NCBI RefSeq assembly: GCF_014195325.1
Contig: NZ_JACIBK010000011.1
Location: 124,001-188,000, forward strand
Source of the DNA: Rhizobium sp. BK650
GTDB taxonomy: Bacteria > Pseudomonadota > Alphaproteobacteria > Rhizobiales > Rhizobiaceae
Length of the DNA: 64,000 nt
Reading direction: 5' to 3'
Shown: in pieces, positions 1-7,592 of the stretch
Layout of the letters: the number at the start of each line of letters is the position of its first letter
Position numbering within the stretch: the first letter of the stretch is position 1
The notes under the pieces: model-generated
Database searches by the model: none
The model's input: the letters and a program-made list of their open reading frames with translations, nothing else
Told to the model about the DNA's origin: nothing
Translations under genes and position numbers: made by a program

Positions 1-547
1 GCGGCGTGGTTTCCGAGGGTTTGAAGACCATGGAATTGCCGGCGACCAGCGCCGGTGCGCCCTTCCAGCAGGCGATCTGCTGCGGATAATTCCAGGCACC
101 GATCCCGACACAGACGCCGAGCGGCACGCGCTTCGTATAGGCAAAGTCCTGGCCGAGCGGGATGTGAGAGCCGTTCAATGCCGCCGGTGCGATGCCGCCG
201 AAGAATTCGAAGGCATCGGCACCCGAGGTCGGGTCGGCTACGATGGTTTCCTGGATCGGCTTGCCCGTATCGAGCGTTTCCAGCTCCGAAAGTTCGCGGT
301 TGCGCTGGCGCATGATCTCGGCCGCACGTTTCAGCACCCGCCCGCGCGCCATCGGGCTCAGTGCGGCCCACTCCGGCTGAGCGCGCTTGGCCGCGGCGAT
401 CGCCTTCTCGACGATGGCGGGTGTCGCGGCGTGGAGCCGGGCGATCACTTCGCCGGTGGCCGGATAGATGCTTTCGATAACGGTGCCGCTTTCATCTTCG
501 ACATATTCCCCGTCGATGAAATGCGATGCTTTCGGCTGGGCTTTCAT
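1..547 (-). CDS. betB: Betaine aldehyde dehydrogenase, 5' part only (runs off the window)
   Basis: The first 182 codons of an NAD-dependent aldehyde dehydrogenase that oxidises betaine aldehyde to glycine betaine, the last step of choline conversion to osmoprotectant. The N-terminus reads MKAQPKASHFIDGEYVED and is followed by typical BetB segments, including TGKPIQETIV, the cofactor-side block GVCVGIGAWNYPQQIACWK and the start of KPSE. The ATG lies one base after the betI stop, so the two genes form one transcription unit and are probably translationally coupled. In many rhizobia betC (choline sulfatase) sits between betI and betB; here it does not. The catalytic Glu and Cys lie beyond the window. 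The identification rests on the family sequence and on betI next door. Confidence 0.93.
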   Translation of the reverse strand, partial: MKAQPKASHFIDGEYVEDESGTVIESIYPATGEVIARLHAATPAIVEKAIAAAKRAQPEWAALSPMARGRVLKRAAEIMRQRNRELSELETLDTGKPIQETIVADPTSGADAFEFFGGIAPAALNGSHIPLGQDFAYTKRVPLGVCVGIGAWNYPQQIACWKGAPALVAGNSMVFKPSETTP

Positions 548-548
548 G

Positions 549-1184
549 TCATTTGTCCTTGGCGGTTCGATGTGGTCGTCCCTTCTGCTCCACGGGAGAA
601 GGGGAAGTGGCGGTCAAAAGCGCATTCACGTAATCCTCTGTCAGCGCGATCGAGGCTGTAATGCCGATCGGCGCCGATTTCAGACTTTGGCGGATATAGA
701 GCCCATCGATCATCGCGGCTGCGCCCTCGGCGATGCGTTCTGCGGCATCGGCAGGGCAGAGCGCCTTGAGGGTCGCAAGCAGATTCGAACGCAGGCGCCG
801 TGCATAGATGACGAGGAAACGTCGTGTCTCTTCCGATCGCTGAGCCTCGGCATAGAACGCAAGCCAGGCGGCGATCGTCTGTGGCGCGAACTGATCGGCA
901 TGGAAGCTGACGCGGATAATCGCCGAGATGCGCTCGCGCGGCGTTGCCGCTTGCTTCAGCGCCGTCACCGCGTCGTTGCGCAACTGCCGCAGAAGGAAGC
1001 GGATGGTCTCGATCAGCAGCTGTTCCTTGCTGCCGAAATAATGATGCGCAAGGGCAGGCGATACGCCAGCGCGCCGGGCGATGTCGGACATGGTGACGGT
1101 CAGCGAGCCGCGATCGCCGATCACCCGAAGCGCTGCATCGACAAGCGCCTTGCGGCGCAACGGCTCCATCCCGACCTTCGGCAA
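549..1184 (-). CDS. betI: Choline-responsive TetR-type repressor BetI
   Basis: TetR-family repressor of glycine-betaine synthesis genes, released by choline. I place the start at a TTG (codon 1182-1184) giving LPKVGMEPLRRKALVDAAL, because BetI proteins begin (M)PKVGMEP and a GGAGG ribosome site stands nine bases upstream. A longer in-frame ATG at 1235 would place the operator inside the gene. Residues about 10-60 form the HTH (TMSDIARRAGVSPALAHHYF) and the rest is the helical ligand domain (RLRSNLLATL, EGAAAMIDGLYIRQSL). Length is 211 aa, close to the usual 195-205. It is co-transcribed with betB and probably autoregulated through the palindrome at 1220-1239. Confidence 0.93.
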   Translation of the reverse strand: MPKVGMEPLRRKALVDAALRVIGDRGSLTVTMSDIARRAGVSPALAHHYFGSKEQLLIETIRFLLRQLRNDAVTALKQAATPRERISAIIRVSFHADQFAPQTIAAWLAFYAEAQRSEETRRFLVIYARRLRSNLLATLKALCPADAAERIAEGAAAMIDGLYIRQSLKSAPIGITASIALTEDYVNALLTATSPSPVEQKGRPHRTAKDK

Positions 1185-1219
1185 ATCCAGTTTCCTCCGT
1201 GAATGTCTCAACCGTATTT

Positions 1220-1239
1220 TTGATTGACTGATCAATCAA
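1220..1239. promoter_or_regulatory. Probable BetI operator (inverted repeat)
   Basis: TTGATTGA and TCAATCAA are perfect 8-bp inverted arms around a 4-base centre (CTGA). The site lies 36 bases upstream of the betI TTG and about 87 bases upstream of the divergent HdeD-like gene. The arms resemble the TTGATTG half-site of known BetI boxes. The role is inferred from position and symmetry. Confidence 0.7.
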
Positions 1240-1325
1240 TAAAAATCTTTCGCGCGGTTGATTTGAGTCACCTCTTTCCGCGCGGAATTGCTGCAGCATA
1301 TGATCAACAATCAGGAGGTGAGCCA

Positions 1326-1877
1326 ATGGCCAGTGTGTTCAATGAAATGCCCACATCCTCAACGCTGCGGTCGAAATGGCTGTGGTTTGTCGGTCTCGGC
1401 CTGCTGCTTCTCATTTGTGGTCTCATTGCTCTCGGCAATCTGCTGGTCGCTACCGTAGCTTCGGTCTTTTATGTCGGCATGCTGATGCTGGCAGGCGGGA
1501 TCATCTATCTCATTCACGCCTTCCAGGTGCGCAGCTGGGATCATGTGCTCTTCTGGGCTTTGAGCGGCGTGCTTTACGTGCTTGCCGGCATCTGCGCCTT
1601 CATCAATCCCATCCTCACATCGGCCATTTTGACGCTGTTCTTGGCGATCGCACTGCTCGTTGCAGGCATTTTCCGTCTCTTCGTCGGCATGCGCATGCGG
1701 CCGCTCAAGGGCTGGGGCTGGATCGTAACAAGCGGCATCATCACCACTCTCGCGGGCTTCGTGATCGCGCTCGGCTGGCCGGTCAACAGTCTCTGGATCC
1801 TCGGTCTTTTCTTGGCAATCGATCTCATCGTACAGGGCTGGACAATGGTTGCCTTCGGCCTCGGCATTCGGTCTTGA
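1326..1877 (+). CDS. HdeD family (DUF308) acid-resistance-type membrane protein
   Basis: A 183-aa integral membrane protein with six predicted helices (for example WFVGLGLLLLICGLIAL, GMLMLAGGIIYLIHAF, ILTLFLAIALLVAGIF, IDLIVQGWTMVAFGL), the layout of the HdeD/DUF308 family. E. coli HdeD helps acid tolerance at high cell density; the molecular function of the family is not established. The ATG at 1326 is chosen because AGGAGGTG at 1312-1319 is an excellent ribosome site; an upstream in-frame ATG would fall in the BetI operator. It is divergent from betI, so BetI could influence it, but the separate stress role makes this uncertain. Confidence 0.85.
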   Translation: MASVFNEMPTSSTLRSKWLWFVGLGLLLLICGLIALGNLLVATVASVFYVGMLMLAGGIIYLIHAFQVRSWDHVLFWALSGVLYVLAGICAFINPILTSAILTLFLAIALLVAGIFRLFVGMRMRPLKGWGWIVTSGIITTLAGFVIALGWPVNSLWILGLFLAIDLIVQGWTMVAFGLGIRS

Positions 1878-2090
1878 AGCTGCGGAACGAGGCGGCCGGA
1901 TGGCCTGATCGGCCCGTTTCCTTTTTGACAAGCAGACGCCGGGGGACTAACATTTCAAGGTTGAAGGCCGGCTCCCGAAGAGGGCCGGCTCCTGTGCTGA
2001 GGCACTTCGGCATTGGCGCGCGTCGCCCTGCAAAGCCGAAAATGGACCCCCGTCGGCAGTCTCTGCCGAAAAGAATGGGAGGAGAATTCC

Positions 2091-2333
2091 ATGCCAATGG
2101 TCACCGTTTCCATCTCACCGCTCCAGGCAGCCGGTATCCGTGATGCCGTCGATCAGGGCGGATACGCATCGAGCAGCGAGGTCGTGCGCGAGGCGCTGCG
2201 CATGTGGGATGCCGCCCGTAAATCGGGTGGATGCCACCACGACATTTCGGTCGACGAAAGTGCTCCTCGCGGCAGCAGATGCGTTGCCGACATGTTCGCC
2301 GATCATGAAGCGGGACACAGCCGCTCCGCCTAA
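2091..2333 (+). CDS. ParD-like ribbon-helix-helix antitoxin, apparently without a toxin
   Basis: An 80-aa protein beginning MPMVTVSISPLQAAGIRDAV, followed by GGYASSSEVVREALRMWD. This is the classic ParD/CopG-type ribbon-helix-helix dimer domain that binds DNA and neutralises ParE/RelE toxins. The start is set by GGAGGAG at 2079-2085. The C-terminal half (from about residue 48) is Ser/His/Asp-rich and does not look like the usual toxin-binding helix of ParD. No parE reading frame follows: about 150 bases later the EAL/GGDEF gene starts. It is therefore an orphan or decayed antitoxin, or a stand-alone small DNA-binding protein. Confidence 0.75.
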   Translation: MPMVTVSISPLQAAGIRDAVDQGGYASSSEVVREALRMWDAARKSGGCHHDISVDESAPRGSRCVADMFADHEAGHSRSA

Positions 2334-2486
2334 GTAAGCTATTGATTATAAAATGAAAATATAATGATCGCTGGCCGCGCAGGGAAGTTTGCGCGTTTCA
2401 CAAAAGTTTCACACTGACGAAAGGGTTCGTTGACCCTTCTGCTCCACTGTCCGGCCGAAAAAGAAAAGGTCACAGTGGAGATTGGC

Positions 2487-4292
2487 ATGTCTTTGGCTGC
2501 CAGCGTCGAACCGGGTGTCTTGCGTCGTTACGCCAGCGATCAGATCGTCACCCTCGCCAAACTCGTCGTCGAAAATGCGTTCCAGCCGATCGTCGAAGCC
2601 GGTACCGGCACCGTTTTCGGTTATGAATCCCTCATGCGCGGGCAGGAGCGCATCGGGTTCGAAACGCCGATCGAAATCCTCGACGAGGCCTATCAACACG
2701 GGCAGCTTCTGCAGCTCGAGCAGATGGCCGCCAATCGTGCGCTCGCCAAATTCGCCACGCTGTCGAACTTCGCGACCGCAACGCTGTTCCTCAATCTCGA
2801 CGTCCGCCTCATCCCGCAGGGCAACCGCCTGGTCGAGAGCCTGCTGCTGCAGCTGAAAACGGCGAATATTCCGCCGTCCTCCGTCTGCTTCGAATTCTCC
2901 GAACGTTTCGACAATACCAGCGTGCCCGAGTTCGCCGAACTCGTACTGCGGCTGCGCAAGGCCGGTTTCAAGCTGGCGATCGACGATTTCGGGGTCGGTC
3001 ATGGCGAGATGAAGCTGCTCTGCGATTATTCCGTAGATTACCTGAAGATTGATCGTCACTTCGTCGCCGACATCGATCGCAGCCCGCGTAAGCGGCACCT
3101 ACTGAAGAGCATCGTCAACATGGCGCATGTTCTCGGCACCCGCGTGATCGCCGAGGGCATCGAGACGGAAGCCGAATTCATCGTCTGCCGCGATTATAGC
3201 GTCGACCTCGTGCAGGGCTGGTTCATCTCCCGCCCGTCGACGCATCTCTCCGAGCTCGTGCCTGCCTTCCCGCATCTGCAGGAGCTCGGCAAGAACAAGG
3301 GCAACAGCCAGTCGCTCGACGAAATCCTCATCCGCAAGCAGATCGAAATGCTGCCGACCGTCTATGAGAGCGATGCCATCGACACCGTCTTCGAACTGTT
3401 CCGCCGCAACCCGCGCCAGGCATACTTCCCGGTCCTGAACGCCAATGGCGAGCCGCGCGGCATCATCCACGAGCATCACCTCAAGGAATATATCTACCAG
3501 CCCTTCGGCCGCGATCTCCTGAAGAACAAGGTCTACGAACGCACCATCTCGCATTTCGTCGAGCGAGCCCCGATCGTCGGCCTCGACAGCGACGCCGATC
3601 GGCTCATGACGATCTTCGCCAATATGGAAGGCAGCAACTGCCTGATCCTCACCGACAACATGCGTTACGCCGGTGTCGTTTCCGCCGCCTCGCTGATTAA
3701 GGTCATCAATGAGAAGCAATTGAAGACGGCGCAGGACCAGAACCCGCTGACCGGCCTGCCCGGCAACCGCGCCATCCGGGATTTCATGCGCCATTCAGGC
3801 CGCGATGGCGATGAAGTGCGCCATTTTTGCTATTGCGATTTCGACAATTTCAAGCCTTTCAACGATTCCTACGGCTTTCATCTCGGCGACCATGCCATCT
3901 CGCTTTTCGCCGCGCTGATGCGCCGTTACTTCTTCGCCGAGCGCCATTTCCTCGGCCATGTCGGCGGCGACGACTTCTTCATCGGTGTCGTCGGTTGGAT
4001 GAAGGAGGAACTGACGGAGATCCTCGATCGCCTTATCAGCGATTTTCACGATGACGTGGTCGATCTCTACACGGATGAGGACCGCGCCGCCGGCCGCATC
4101 CGCGGCCACGATCGTGCCGGAGCGGACGCCTTCTTCCCGCTGATGCACTGCTCTATCGGCGTTCTCGAACTGCCCGAAGGTCTCGTCATCGACGATATCA
4201 ATCGCGTCGGCGCGGAGATTGCTCTCGTAAAGTCTGCCGCCAAGGAAGATGAAGACGGCCTTGTATTTCATGTGTTAGGCGAGGCGAATTGA
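2487..4292 (+). CDS. EAL-CBS-GGDEF cyclic-di-GMP protein
   Basis: A 601-aa soluble cyclic-di-GMP protein with the order EAL, CBS, GGDEF. The EAL domain (about 20-265) has FQPIVEAG, ESL in place of EAL at 47-49, AIDDFGVG, LKID and EGIETE, so the metal-binding acids look intact. A CBS pair follows (about 285-410). The GGDEF domain (about 425-585) has LTGLPGNRAIRDF, CDFDNFKPFND and GGDDF at about 493-497, a form compatible with diguanylate cyclase activity; no RxxD inhibitory site is evident just before it. There is no membrane segment, so it is cytosolic. The ATG at 2487 with GGAG six bases upstream is preferred to a TTG at 2430. It appears to be transcribed alone. Confidence 0.9.
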   Translation: MSLAASVEPGVLRRYASDQIVTLAKLVVENAFQPIVEAGTGTVFGYESLMRGQERIGFETPIEILDEAYQHGQLLQLEQMAANRALAKFATLSNFATATLFLNLDVRLIPQGNRLVESLLLQLKTANIPPSSVCFEFSERFDNTSVPEFAELVLRLRKAGFKLAIDDFGVGHGEMKLLCDYSVDYLKIDRHFVADIDRSPRKRHLLKSIVNMAHVLGTRVIAEGIETEAEFIVCRDYSVDLVQGWFISRPSTHLSELVPAFPHLQELGKNKGNSQSLDEILIRKQIEMLPTVYESDAIDTVFELFRRNPRQAYFPVLNANGEPRGIIHEHHLKEYIYQPFGRDLLKNKVYERTISHFVERAPIVGLDSDADRLMTIFANMEGSNCLILTDNMRYAGVVSAASLIKVINEKQLKTAQDQNPLTGLPGNRAIRDFMRHSGRDGDEVRHFCYCDFDNFKPFNDSYGFHLGDHAISLFAALMRRYFFAERHFLGHVGGDDFFIGVVGWMKEELTEILDRLISDFHDDVVDLYTDEDRAAGRIRGHDRAGADAFFPLMHCSIGVLELPEGLVIDDINRVGAEIALVKSAAKEDEDGLVFHVLGEAN

Positions 4293-4369
4293 CGCCTCTG
4301 CCACTTCCGGCCTTCCCAAGCTCCGGAGCCTGATTTATCTCGAGAACCCGGGAATAGGGAGAGCCGGTC

Positions 4370-5368
4370 ATGTCATTGCCGTCCCATATGCGTTTTGTGG
4401 ATTTGCCGTCATTCGGTGGGCCGGAGGCGATGGTTATTGCTCAGGGACCGCTACCGGTTCCCGGTGAAGGCCAGATCCTCGTCCGCACCGAAGCGGTCGG
4501 CGTCAACCGCCCCGATATTGCCCAGCGCCAGGGCAGCTATCCGCCGCCGAAGGATGCGAGCCCCGTTCTCGGATTAGAACTTGCCGGAGAGGTCGTTGCG
4601 ATCGGCCACGGCGTAACCGGCTATTCTTTGGGCGAGAAGGTCTGCGGGCTCGCCAATGGCGGCGCCTATGCCGAATATTGCCTTCTGCCGACCGGCCAGG
4701 CTCTGCCTTTCCCTAGAGGTTATGATGCACTGAGGGCAGCGGCCCTTCCTGAAACCTTCTTCACCGTCTGGGCGAACCTCTTTCAGATGGCCGGCCTGAC
4801 GGAAGGCGAAAAGGTGCTTGTTCATGGCGGCTCCAGCGGCATCGGCACGACTGCGATTCAGCTGGCTCGGGCCTTCGGCGCCGAGGTCTATGCGACCGCC
4901 GGCTCGAGGGAGAAGTGTGAGGCCTGTGAGAAGCTCGGCGCAAAACGCGCGATCAATTACCGGGAAGAGGATTTCGCCGCGGTCATCAAGCAGGAGACCA
5001 GCGAGGGCGTCGATATCGTACTCGACATGATTGGTGCGGCCTATTTCGAAAAGAATATCGCCTCGCTGGCGAAGGATGGCTGCCTTTCGATCATCGCCTT
5101 CCTGCGGGGTGCGGTTGCCGAAAAAGTCAACCTGGCGCCGATCATGGTCAAGCGCCTGACGGTGACCGGCTCCACCATGCGCCCGCGCACGGCGGAGGAA
5201 AAGCGGGCGATCCGCGACGATCTTCTCTCCGAGGTCTGGCCGCTGCTGGAAGCCGGCACGGTTTCGCCCGTCATCCACAAGACCTTTGCTTTCGAAGATG
5301 TGGCTACCGCCCATCGGCTGATAGAAAGCAGCAACCACATCGGCAAGATCATGCTGAAGCTCGCCTGA
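4370..5368 (+). CDS. NAD(P)H-quinone oxidoreductase, zinc-independent MDR family (PIG3-like)
   Basis: A 332-aa medium-chain reductase of the quinone oxidoreductase/PIG3 group, which uses NADPH to reduce quinones or enals. The N-terminal GroES-like part contains GVNRPDIAQRQGSYPPP and lacks the zinc cysteines. The Rossmann part has VLVHGGSSGIGTTAIQLA and then LGAKRAINY. The C-terminus (HIGKIMLKLA) is typical, so the gene is full length. A GGGAGAG ribosome site precedes the ATG. Its last 20 bases overlap the 3' end of the convergent MFS gene. The natural substrate is unknown. Confidence 0.9.
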   Translation: MSLPSHMRFVDLPSFGGPEAMVIAQGPLPVPGEGQILVRTEAVGVNRPDIAQRQGSYPPPKDASPVLGLELAGEVVAIGHGVTGYSLGEKVCGLANGGAYAEYCLLPTGQALPFPRGYDALRAAALPETFFTVWANLFQMAGLTEGEKVLVHGGSSGIGTTAIQLARAFGAEVYATAGSREKCEACEKLGAKRAINYREEDFAAVIKQETSEGVDIVLDMIGAAYFEKNIASLAKDGCLSIIAFLRGAVAEKVNLAPIMVKRLTVTGSTMRPRTAEEKRAIRDDLLSEVWPLLEAGTVSPVIHKTFAFEDVATAHRLIESSNHIGKIMLKLA

Positions 5369-6773
5369 GAGACAGCGCAGCGCCTGTCGCGATCAGTCCC
5401 GGTAATGCCATGATAAGATAGAGCCAGTTCGCCGCCGAGAGCGCGCCGGCAATGCCGCCCGGCTCAACCAGACCCGCGCCATTGGCGATGACGCCGGCAA
5501 ACGCCGCGCCGAAAGCGCTGCCGAGCGAACTTATTGTCGGGATGGCCGCCGAAGCCTTGTCCTGCTCGCTGTCGGCCACCAGCTTCAGCACCTTGGAAAC
5601 CAGGTGTGCCCAGCCGAGGCCGACGCCAAAGCCCATCATGAACATGGCGATCGCCGCTGGCCCGAGGATTGCCAGATTCGCTTCCGGATTCTCGTGCGCA
5701 AGAAAAACGGCGAGCACCGCTGTCGCAACGGCTTGCGTTATGCAGCCTGCCACGATCGCCGCATTGGCTTTGCGGCCGGAGAATGAGCCGCTGAAGAAGG
5801 CTGCGACCGTCCATCCGAGCGCGACAAGCGCTACCAGGTAGCCGGAGATCAACGGCGTCACCCCGTGCAGGATCTGCAGGAAATAGGGAATGAAGATATC
5901 GCTGACGAGGACGAAGTTCAGGCCGAGCATGGTCAGATACACCCGCGAGATCGGCTGGCCGAGCGCCACCGCGCCTGATGGCAGCAGCCGGTTGTCTCCC
6001 TTGCGTTCCACGACGAGCATCGCGCCGATGGCGACGACCGAAACGGTGACCAATCCGATTTTTGCGATCATCGCCTGGACCGTACCTGCCGTGCTGATGA
6101 GCAGCACCGCCGCAAGCAGCAAGCAGATCTGCAAGACAGGCATCTTCGTCTGTTCGCGGTCGTCCTCTGCCTGGGGTAAAAGCCGCGGCGCCAGCAATGC
6201 CATCAGCACGCCGAGCGGAACGAGCACGGCGAAGGCGTAGCGCCAGGCGCCGTCATGCGCGAAGAAGCCGCCAAGCGTCGGGCCAATGACGGTCGAAACA
6301 CCCCAGATTGCCGCATAGAGCGTCGACGCTTTGGGCCAGAGCGTCTCGGGATAGACAAAGCGAATGAAAGCGTAACAAAGGGCAGCGAGCGCGCCAGTGC
6401 CGAACCCCTGCACCGTTCGGCCAATCAGCACGACGGGCATCGAGGGTGCCCCGGAGCAAAGCAGGCTGCCGATGCCGAAGATCACCGCCGCCAGGACATA
6501 GACGCTACGCAGAGTGATGCTTCTCGGCCGCATCGCCGTGAAGATCGATCCCAGTATGGTGGCGGCCACATAGAGCGTCGTTACCAGCGAAAGCAACTCC
6601 AGCCCGCCGACGTCGCGCACGATGCTCGGCGCGATCGTCGCCGTAATATAACTTTCGACGGCAGCGAGCGTCATGCCGCCACCGAGCATCAGCGTCGCTG
6701 GCAATAACGGGGGAGAAAACAGCTGAAAGACAGAAGTTGATGAGCCTGGTGGCTCCAATGCAGTCTCGGACAT
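5349..6773 (-). CDS. MFS efflux transporter
   Basis: A 474-aa major facilitator protein with 12 to 14 hydrophobic helices. Recognisable pieces are LGGGMTLAAVESYITATIAPSI in the first helix, GRTVQGFGTGALAALCYAF, and WGVSTVIGPTLGGFFA, the motif C-type segment common in drug/proton antiporters. It lies divergent from the COG2345 regulator at 6875, and three TTGGAAAA half-sites occupy the shared gap, so it is the likely regulated target. The 3' end overlaps the convergent oxidoreductase gene by 20 bp. Substrate unknown; drug or metabolite export is an inference from family and regulator pairing. Confidence 0.88.
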   Translation of the reverse strand: MSETALEPPGSSTSVFQLFSPPLLPATLMLGGGMTLAAVESYITATIAPSIVRDVGGLELLSLVTTLYVAATILGSIFTAMRPRSITLRSVYVLAAVIFGIGSLLCSGAPSMPVVLIGRTVQGFGTGALAALCYAFIRFVYPETLWPKASTLYAAIWGVSTVIGPTLGGFFAHDGAWRYAFAVLVPLGVLMALLAPRLLPQAEDDREQTKMPVLQICLLLAAVLLISTAGTVQAMIAKIGLVTVSVVAIGAMLVVERKGDNRLLPSGAVALGQPISRVYLTMLGLNFVLVSDIFIPYFLQILHGVTPLISGYLVALVALGWTVAAFFSGSFSGRKANAAIVAGCITQAVATAVLAVFLAHENPEANLAILGPAAIAMFMMGFGVGLGWAHLVSKVLKLVADSEQDKASAAIPTISSLGSAFGAAFAGVIANGAGLVEPGGIAGALSAANWLYLIMALPGLIATGAALSLRRASA

Positions 6774-6807
6774 AATGAAATCCTTGAGTTTTTCCCAACC
6801 TATGATT

Positions 6808-6874
6808 ATTTTCCAAGTTATGAATTGGAAAATTGCATGAGCTACGGATTAAAACAAGAGATAACTTGGAAAAT
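6808..6874. promoter_or_regulatory. Divergent operator region with three TTGGAAAA half-sites
   Basis: ATTTTCCAAGTTAT (6808-6821) and ATAACTTGGAAAAT (6861-6874) are perfect 14-bp inverted copies. Between them TTGGAAAAT (6825-6833) pairs with TTTTCCAA at 6809-6816 across 8 bases. The last copy ends on the base before the ATG of the regulator, so binding would block both its translation-start region and the MFS promoter. This looks like an autoregulatory operator cluster. Confidence 0.75.
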
Positions 6875-7549
6875 ATGCGTCAGTCACCCGTCAACCGCAT
6901 CCTGATCCTGTTGAAGACCGAGGGGCCGCAGCTCGCTGCCGCGGTTGGCGATGCACTCGCCATATCAGGCGAGGCCGCCCGCCAGCAACTTGCCAAAATG
7001 GCGGAAGAGGGCTTGGTCGAAGCCGTCACGGTTGCCGCCAAGGGCAGGGGACGACCGAGCCAGCTCTGGCATTTGACGGCCGAGGGCAACCGACATTTCC
7101 CGGATGGTCATGCCGAACTGACCGCAACCCTTTTGACGACTATGGTCGAGCAGCTCGGACCCACCGCGCTCGATAAGGTTATCGTCGCCCGCGAAAATGA
7201 AACATTGCAACGCTATCGCAACGAACTCGCAGGCCGGTCAGACTTAGCCGCACGTGTCGAAGGGTTGGCCGCCATCCGCAGTCGCGAGGGCTATATGGCC
7301 GATAGTTGGCAGGAAGAGGACGGGTCTTGGATGCTGGTGGAAAACCATTGTCCGATCTGTGCGGCGGCGGCGATTTGCGCCGGCTTCTGCCGCTCGGAGA
7401 TCGAAACCTTCCGCAGCGTGCTTTCGGCCAATGTCGAGCGTAGCGAACATATCCTGCTTGGCGCGCGCCGCTGCGCCTATCGGATCACACCGGCGCAGGG
7501 CAATTCCCGGAAAAGATGTCGTGCGGAATTGCGAAATCAGAGCCTCTAG
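6875..7549 (+). CDS. COG2345-type winged-helix regulator with conserved cysteines
   Basis: A 224-aa regulator. Residues about 5-70 form a winged helix (AISGEAARQQLAKMAEEGLV, GRGRPSQLWHLT). The C-terminal domain has ENHCPICAAAAICAGFCRSE and later GARRCAYRI. Proteins of COG2345, which are related to SufR, keep similar Cys positions, and in SufR they hold an Fe-S cluster. A redox or Fe-S signal is therefore plausible but unproven here. The ATG at 6875 is preferred because the upstream TTG at 6833 would place the operators inside the gene. It is divergent from the MFS gene. Its stop overlaps the ancestral stop of the next, convergent gene within a CTAG. Confidence 0.8.
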   Translation: MRQSPVNRILILLKTEGPQLAAAVGDALAISGEAARQQLAKMAEEGLVEAVTVAAKGRGRPSQLWHLTAEGNRHFPDGHAELTATLLTTMVEQLGPTALDKVIVARENETLQRYRNELAGRSDLAARVEGLAAIRSREGYMADSWQEEDGSWMLVENHCPICAAAAICAGFCRSEIETFRSVLSANVERSEHILLGARRCAYRITPAQGNSRKRCRAELRNQSL

Positions 7550-7592
7550 GCAAATTGGCGCAGGCGACTGCCGCTTTCCAGATAGAGCAAGA

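Noticed and set aside
1960..1995. GGCCGGCTCC direct repeat downstream of the HdeD gene
   Set aside because: Could form a weak bulged hairpin but has no T-run; too weak for a terminator call.
2334..2486. Possible parE after the ParD-like gene
   Set aside because: The 150 bases are AT-rich at first and contain no frame long enough for a ParE toxin.
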